Of a stretch of DNA of 10,880 nucleotides, positions 7,150 through 10,880 are shown in pieces. Both the position numbers and the translations under genes were made by a program. Position 1 is the first letter of the stretch; each line of letters begins with the position of its first letter. The stretch spans positions 1 to 10,880 of the forward strand of contig JBFXAN010000204.1 of NCBI GenBank assembly GCA_050184225.1, written 5' to 3'. The DNA comes from JBFXAN01 sp050184225 (GTDB lineage: Bacteria > Chloroflexota > Dehalococcoidia > CAUJGQ01). Below the pieces are notes generated by a model, which did no database searches, was not told where the DNA came from, and saw nothing but the letters and a program-made list of their open reading frames with translations.

Positions 7150-7178
7150 ATTATACCGTCCGGACGGTATAGCTACAA
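7150..7178 (-). promoter_or_regulatory. Promoter of the tetR-gdx operon
   Basis: On the - strand, TTGTAG (7178-7173) and the consensus -10 TATAAT (7155-7150) are exactly 17 nt apart. Transcription would start near 7143, giving a leader of about 40 nt before the TetR start at 7104. The spacer is almost entirely the operator palindrome. Confidence 0.75.
7152..7171. promoter_or_regulatory. TetR operator: perfect 20-bp palindrome
   Basis: TATACCGTCCGGACGGTATA is a perfect 10+10 inverted repeat with the even-spaced form usual for TetR-family operators. It overlaps the -10 and fills the spacer of the tetR-gdx promoter, so a bound repressor would block polymerase. It is also 53 bp upstream of the -10-like TATAAT of the divergent small gene and may affect it. 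Confidence 0.85.
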
Positions 7179-7224
7179 CGGCTCATCACTCTCCCTCACG
7201 GCCACATCGCAATTCGCGGGCCGG

Positions 7225-7230
7225 TATAAT
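7225..7230 (+). promoter_or_regulatory. -10 element for the divergent small gene
   Basis: A consensus TATAAT lies 42 nt ahead of the ATG at 7273. No good -35 is seen 16-18 nt upstream, so an activator or another sigma contact may be needed, or this may be chance. Confidence 0.45.
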
Positions 7231-7272
7231 CGGGTTGCTCGTTTCGCGAGGGCCGCTGCAAAGGAGACGACG

Positions 7273-7461
7273 ATGGACATCAACACGCTGAAGCAACTGC
7301 TGCAGGAGAAGGTCAATCTCAGTCCCGAACAGGCCGAACAGGCGGCGCAGGTCGCACTTCAATACGTCGCTGAACAGATACCCCAGGCATCCGGTTTAAT
7401 CGAGAAGGCCGGCGGTGCAGAAGGTTTGTCCAAGAAATTGGGCGGTATTCTCGGAGGGTGA
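7273..7461 (+). CDS. Small helical protein of unknown function
   Basis: The 62-residue product is not recognised. It is acidic/glutamine-rich and likely made of two or three amphipathic helices: MDINTLKQLLQEKV, then NLSPEQAEQAAQVALQYVAE, then a Gly/Lys-rich end LSKKLGGILGG. No signal peptide or membrane segment is visible. The start is well supported: AAGGAG (7261-7266) lies 6 nt before the ATG, and a consensus -10 lies further upstream; the frame extends upstream to 7144 but crosses those signals. It is divergent from the tetR-gdx operon. Its TGA (7459-7461) is followed after a single T by copy 2 of the repeat element, whose hairpins may end its transcript. The pattern loosely recalls short self-associating helical proteins of unknown function in other bacteria, without a firm family match. 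Confidence 0.8.
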   Translation: MDINTLKQLLQEKVNLSPEQAEQAAQVALQYVAEQIPQASGLIEKAGGAEGLSKKLGGILGG

Positions 7462-7462
7462 T

Positions 7463-7619
7463 ACCTAACCCCCCGGCCCCCTTCCCTCGCAGGGAAGGGG
7501 GAGTCCTGGTTAACCAGGGTGGAATGAGCATCGTTGGTATCGCACAACGAGATACTGTCAGCCCGCAGCAGACGAGGACTCCCCCTTCCCTGCGAGGGAA
7601 GGGGGCCGGGGGGTTAGGT
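7463..7619. repeat. MITE-like inverted-repeat element, copy 2, between convergent genes
   Basis: The 157-bp core begins ACCTAACC (7463-7470) and ends GGTTAGGT (7612-7619). It has the same nested structure as copy 1: each arm is a perfect 11-bp hairpin (7477-7487 with 7491-7501, loop CGC; 7581-7591 with 7595-7605, loop GCG), and the arms are inverted repeats of each other. Its middle matches the reverse complement of copy 1's middle over most positions, for example GGTATCGC and GATACTG. It starts 1 nt after the stop of the small gene and ends 16 nt before the stop of the convergent sigma-like gene. It could act as a two-way terminator, though no clear T-run follows the stems. Confidence 0.9.
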
Positions 7620-7635
7620 CACGCGAGCCGAACGG

Positions 7636-8328
7636 CTATGCCGCATCCATATTGAGCCACGTCGCCAGCGTCGTGCTCCGCCGCAGCCGATCGAGGATGT
7701 TGCGGGTGAGGCGATAGACATCGCGGACGCTGGGAAACAGGTCGGGATGGCGCTCGTGGATCTCCGCCGGGCGTAGCCCAAGCTCGTAGGTGAGGTGGAC
7801 GAGGAGCCGATCGCGATCGTCGCGAAAGTGTTCCTCGACCACGCGCCAGAAGGCGGGCGCGTCGATCCGGTCGATGTCGGTCGGTGAAGCCTCTTCCATG
7901 CGGTACTCCGCGTCGTAGTGTCGGTCTTCGAGCGACACGTATCGGGTACGGCGCCGGACCTCATCCAGGACGACGCTGCGCGAGCAGAGTTTGAGATATC
8001 CCAACACGGCACTCGCATTCCCCGCCGCACCAGCGAACTTATCCGGTGTGTAGCTGTGCCAGAACTTCACCCAGGCCGATTCAACCATCTCTTCGCTCTC
8101 GCCGAAGTCGGCACCGGAACGCAGGCACCAATGCAGAACGTGGTCATGGTACAGCGTCATCAACGCCCGCCAGCCCTCCTGGTCATGGCCGGCGATCGCC
8201 CGGCGAAACAGCTCATTTGAATACCTGTCATCGCGAGATTCGCCATGCGCGGATGACGCCATCTCTGCGCGACAGCGCTCGATCAGTTGTTGCACCGTCA
8301 GTTGCGCGATGTCCCCCGTGCACAACAT
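7636..8328 (-). CDS. Sigma-70 family (ECF-like) RNA polymerase sigma factor
   Basis: The 230-residue protein has the two-domain plan of ECF sigma factors. A region-2-like part (about 38-130) includes LFRRAIAGHDQEGWRALMTLY, a central helix EEMVESAWVKFW corresponding to the -10-recognising/core-binding segment, and LGYLKLCSRSVVLDEVRRRTR. After an acidic linker (about 131-157) comes a region-4-like helix-turn-helix: DRLLVHLTYELGLRPAEIHERHPDLFPSVRDVYRLTRNILDRLRR in two stretches (173-192 and 193-217). Its turn is longer and less typical than in textbook ECF factors. The ATG at 8328 follows AAGGAGG (8337-8343) by 8 nt, favouring it over the upstream in-frame ATG at 8373. No anti-sigma gene is adjacent. 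It is divergent from the large XRE-STAND regulator. A sigma-like regulator without full promoter recognition is an alternative. Confidence 0.72.
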   Translation of the reverse strand: MLCTGDIAQLTVQQLIERCRAEMASSAHGESRDDRYSNELFRRAIAGHDQEGWRALMTLYHDHVLHWCLRSGADFGESEEMVESAWVKFWHSYTPDKFAGAAGNASAVLGYLKLCSRSVVLDEVRRRTRYVSLEDRHYDAEYRMEEASPTDIDRIDAPAFWRVVEEHFRDDRDRLLVHLTYELGLRPAEIHERHPDLFPSVRDVYRLTRNILDRLRRSTTLATWLNMDAA

Positions 8329-8662
8329 GGGTGGCCCCTCCTTCACCAGCGCCCGGCGGCGCCGGTTCAGCACACTCGAACTCGGTCTAATCGGTGGCGC
8401 GAACCATCGGCGCGCCCCACCACCAACCAGAGAGGGAAAGGCAGCATGCCTGTCGGGCGGCGGCCTTCCTCCGGAATGACGCGTCGGGCGATCCCCTCCG
8501 GCCGGCTCATCGCGATCAATTCGAATGACATCTCATCGTACATGCTTGGACCGTCCCTTCCCTGGTGCGGTATCATGGCCGGCATCAGGCTTCCCCACAC
8601 ACTGACGATATCTGGACGGTACCCGCGTGACGCTGCAGGCGTGATCCAAAAAAGGCTCAATC
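8329..8662. other. Divergent intergenic region
   Basis: The 334-bp gap separates the sigma-like gene (-) from the large regulator (+). It includes the strong ribosome site of the sigma-like gene (8337-8343), an imperfect inverted repeat (GGTGGCGCG at 8393-8401 against CGCGCCCCACC at 8411-8421) and a possible + strand promoter (8546-8576). A 58-codon - strand frame (8543-8367) and a 99-codon + strand frame from 8446 are open, but neither is convincing. No RNA gene was recognised. Confidence 0.5.
8546..8576 (+). promoter_or_regulatory. Possible promoter of the XRE-STAND regulator
   Basis: TTGGAC (8546-8551) and TATCAT (8571-8576) are 19 nt apart, longer than the ideal 17. They lie about 87 nt ahead of the start codon. 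The case rests on motif similarity only. Confidence 0.3.
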
Positions 8663-10880
8663 ATGGCTCAACCTGCTCACACCACCGCTCAGTCGCGCGC
8701 GCAATTGCCTCCATACTGGAGCCGCGTCCTTCGCGCCTTGCGTGAGGCCCGCGGCGTTACGCAAGAGGCATGGGCCGGGCGGCTCAGCTACAGCCGCGCC
8801 ACAATCCGGCGCTGGGAATCGGGCGCAAGCATTCCGGATGCCGGCGCCGAGCGAGCGATCATCGCGTATTGCGCGGAGGCGGCGCTGTTTCGGCCCTTCG
8901 ACGAAGGCATCCTCAAGGGGCAAACCCTCACGCCCGCCTGGATCGAGAGCCTGCTCACGCGGGCGCGGAGCGGCGGTGCGACGACAGCGCCGCCGGCAGA
9001 CGACACCACCGGCGCGCACCGTCACGTCGAACGGGCGCCGGCGTCGATTGACGTACCCGGCAATCTCCCGCTGCTGCTGACCGACTTTATCGGCCGCACG
9101 AACGAGCAGGCCACCGTCGTCGAGATGCTCTCGTCGAACCGATTGGTGACGCTCTCCGGGCCTGGGGGAAGCGGGAAGACGCGGCTGTCTCTGCAGGTCG
9201 CGGGCGCGGAGGCGGTCCGCTATCCGGACGGCGTCTGGCTGATCGAGCTAGCATCGCTTGCCGACCCCGCCCTCGTCCTCCGCACGGTCGCCACCGTCGT
9301 CGGCCTGCGCGAAGTCCCCGACGACGAGCTCGAGGCGGCGCTCATTCGGTTCTTTCGCGCGCGGCGCTGCCTGCTCATCCTCGACAATTGCGAGCACCTC
9401 GTCGATCCGAGCGCCCGGCTCGCCGCGACATTGATCGGGGGATGTCCGACGCTCACTATCCTCTCGACCAGCCGGGAGCCGCTGCACATCCCCGGCGAAT
9501 CCGTATTTCCCGTCCCCCCGCTCTCCTTGCCCGACCCCGTCGCCGATCCGACGGTCGCCGCGATCGGCATGTCGGAAGCCGTGCAGTTATTCCTGGCGCG
9601 GGCGTCCGCCGTGCGGCCGACCTTTCGCCTGGCGGCGGAGAATGCGGAGACGGTCGCCGAGATCTGCCGCCGGTTGGATGGCATTCCCCTCGCGCTCGAG
9701 CTCGCGGCGGCGCGGATCAAGCTGCTCAGTCCCGACGAAGTCGCCGCGCGGCTCAATAACCGCTTTCGATTGCTCACCAGCTCCAGCGCGGTGATCCCGC
9801 CTCGTCATCAGACGCTGCGGGCGGCGATCGACTGGAGTTATGACCTGCTGACAGCGGAGGAACAGGCGTGCTTCAACCGGCTCTCGGTGCTGCCCGGCGG
9901 CTGGACCGTGGACGCCGCCGAAGCGATCGGTGCGGGCGACGGCATCGACACCGATGACGTGCTCGACCTGCTCGGCGAGCTGGTCGACAAGTCGCTGGTC
10001 ACCACGGACGAGCACAACGGCGTGCTGCGCTATCGACTCTTCGAATCGATTCGCGAGTACGCGGCGGAGAAGCTGGCCGCGTCTGGTGAGGCCGATGCCG
10101 CATGCCGGCGCCGAGAGAGCTGGCTCACCGCCTTCGCCGAGCAGCCGGCGCCGGAGCGTGAGGGACCGGAGTTGACCGCCTATCTGCTTCGGTTGGACGC
10201 CGACGCCGACAACTTCCGGGCGGCCCTCGCCTGGCGTCTCGAAGCAGCGCGCGAACCGGAGTCCGGTCTGCGCCTCGCCGCCGCGCTCGGACCCTTCTGG
10301 GAGGGGCAGGGTGGGAATGCGGAAGGGTTGCGTTGGCTCGATCGCTACATGCAGGTGTGTCCCGACGCGCCGCCGCCGCTGCGGGCGGGCGCCCTCTTCC
10401 AGATCGGCAAGCTCGCGTTCTGGAGCGGCGACTACGATCGGGCGGTGATCATCCTCCAGGAGAGCATGGCCCTCTTCGAGCAATTGAACGACCAGCGCGA
10501 GGGAGCCGCCGTCCGCTACTGGCTCGCGAACACGGTCGGGTTACTGGGCCAGAACCAACGATCGAACGAACTGCTTTTCGAAGCGCTCGCCCGCTATCAA
10601 ACCCTCGGTGACCGTCTCGGCATCGCCCGGATGCTCCGCGAGCTGGCGCTCGGCGCGATGTTCGACGGCGACATCGCACACGCGGAAGCGCTTTGCAACC
10701 GGAGCCTGGCGCTGTATCAGGAGATGGGCGACCGCCACGGCATGGCCCAGCCGCTCTCCGTCCTCGTCCGGGCGATGTTCGTCAGCCGCGCGTACGAGCG
10801 CGCGGCGGAGTTTGCCGAGCAGGCGATCGCGATCAGCGCCGAGCTTGGCTCGCGTCAGTTCCGCGCCAACCTGCTGGTCG
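8663..10880 (+). CDS. XRE-family STAND ATPase regulator with TPR repeats (3' end beyond window)
   Basis: The frame is open from ATG 8663 to the window end, 739 residues so far. Residues 20-70 form an XRE-type helix-turn-helix (RVLRALREARGVTQEAWAGR, then YSRATIRRWESGASIP). After a Thr/Ala/Pro-rich linker (about 103-132) comes a STAND/NB-ARC-type ATPase: NLPLLLTDFIGR (134-145), Walker A SGPGGSGKT (165-173), Walker B CLLILDNCEHL (236-246), the sensor TILSTSREPL (265-274) and LDGIPLALELAAARI (338-352). A winged-helix segment follows (QTLRAAIDWSYDLL, 383-396; LVDKSLV, 440-446; RLFESIREYAAEKL, 458-471), then helical TPR-like repeats from about 500 (such as ALFQIGKLAFWSGDYDRAV). Such proteins are signal-sensing ATP switches that control transcription; the signal is unknown. 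The ribosome site is weak (AAAAGG near 8651). Usually a C-terminal TPR array completes the protein. Confidence 0.92.
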   Translation, partial: MAQPAHTTAQSRAQLPPYWSRVLRALREARGVTQEAWAGRLSYSRATIRRWESGASIPDAGAERAIIAYCAEAALFRPFDEGILKGQTLTPAWIESLLTRARSGGATTAPPADDTTGAHRHVERAPASIDVPGNLPLLLTDFIGRTNEQATVVEMLSSNRLVTLSGPGGSGKTRLSLQVAGAEAVRYPDGVWLIELASLADPALVLRTVATVVGLREVPDDELEAALIRFFRARRCLLILDNCEHLVDPSARLAATLIGGCPTLTILSTSREPLHIPGESVFPVPPLSLPDPVADPTVAAIGMSEAVQLFLARASAVRPTFRLAAENAETVAEICRRLDGIPLALELAAARIKLLSPDEVAARLNNRFRLLTSSSAVIPPRHQTLRAAIDWSYDLLTAEEQACFNRLSVLPGGWTVDAAEAIGAGDGIDTDDVLDLLGELVDKSLVTTDEHNGVLRYRLFESIREYAAEKLAASGEADAACRRRESWLTAFAEQPAPEREGPELTAYLLRLDADADNFRAALAWRLEAAREPESGLRLAAALGPFWEGQGGNAEGLRWLDRYMQVCPDAPPPLRAGALFQIGKLAFWSGDYDRAVIILQESMALFEQLNDQREGAAVRYWLANTVGLLGQNQRSNELLFEALARYQTLGDRLGIARMLRELALGAMFDGDIAHAEALCNRSLALYQEMGDRHGMAQPLSVLVRAMFVSRAYERAAEFAEQAIAISAELGSRQFRANLLV

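Noticed and set aside
7463..7619. The repeats as a CRISPR array.
   Set aside because: There are only two inverted arms per element and no regularly spaced direct repeats, and the middle is conserved between copies.
8367..8543. A - strand frame of 58 codons ending 38 nt ahead of the sigma-like gene.
   Set aside because: It has no clear ribosome site at the best ATG (8543) and no recognisable motif. It could be a leader ORF, but sequence alone does not support it.
8446..8745. A + strand open frame of 99 codons with a purine-rich stretch ahead of its ATG.
   Set aside because: It overlaps the start of the XRE-STAND gene by about 80 nt in another frame, its composition is Arg/Ser/Pro-rich without a fold, and the regulator's frame has clear domain motifs.
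9587..10483. A 298-codon - strand open frame opposite the STAND gene.
   Set aside because: It is a shadow of the STAND/TPR coding frame, which carries the Walker A, Walker B and winged-helix signatures.

Overview
This is a GC-rich bacterial chromosome segment. The mix of a compact tetrapyrrole operon with a fused CobA-HemD, a very large XRE-ATPase-TPR regulator and C-rich palindromic repeats suggests a Chloroflexota-type organism (Sphaerobacter/Thermomicrobia-like). That placement comes from overall gene style, not from a marker gene. No rRNA, tRNA, CRISPR array or transposase gene was seen.

Region 1 (1-5915) is a tightly packed + strand tetrapyrrole operon. An apparently non-coding leader with a repeat-like hairpin (about 23-134) precedes a 707-residue ORF that joins a precorrin-2 dehydrogenase/sirohydrochlorin ferrochelatase-type domain to glutamate-1-semialdehyde aminomutase (HemL). 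It is followed by hemC (1-nt overlap), a cobA-hemD fusion (16-nt gap) and hemB (4-nt overlap). Together these cover glutamate-1-semialdehyde to uroporphyrinogen III and on to precorrin-2 and siroheme. hemA (glutamyl-tRNA reductase) and hemE are not in the window.

The most striking observation is that the linker between the two domains of the first protein is the translation of a roughly 156-160 bp inverted-repeat element. A second copy of the element lies at 7463-7619, in a non-coding position. The element reads open in frame (156 bp core, 52 codons) and has no ATG, GTG or TTG start for a separate HemL, so its arrival may have created the gene fusion.

Region 2 (5958-7461) is a small efflux locus. 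On the - strand a TetR-family repressor is followed by a translationally coupled Gdx/SugE-type SMR exporter and a possible small membrane protein. A perfect 20-bp palindrome fills the spacer of a well-formed -35/-10 promoter ahead of the tetR gene, which is the classic autorepression layout. A 62-residue helical protein of unknown function is transcribed divergently.

Region 3 (7462-10880) starts with the second repeat copy, which fills the gap between two convergent genes. Next is a - strand sigma-70/ECF-like factor, a 334-bp divergent intergenic region, and the first 739 residues of a + strand XRE-STAND-TPR regulator that runs off the window end.
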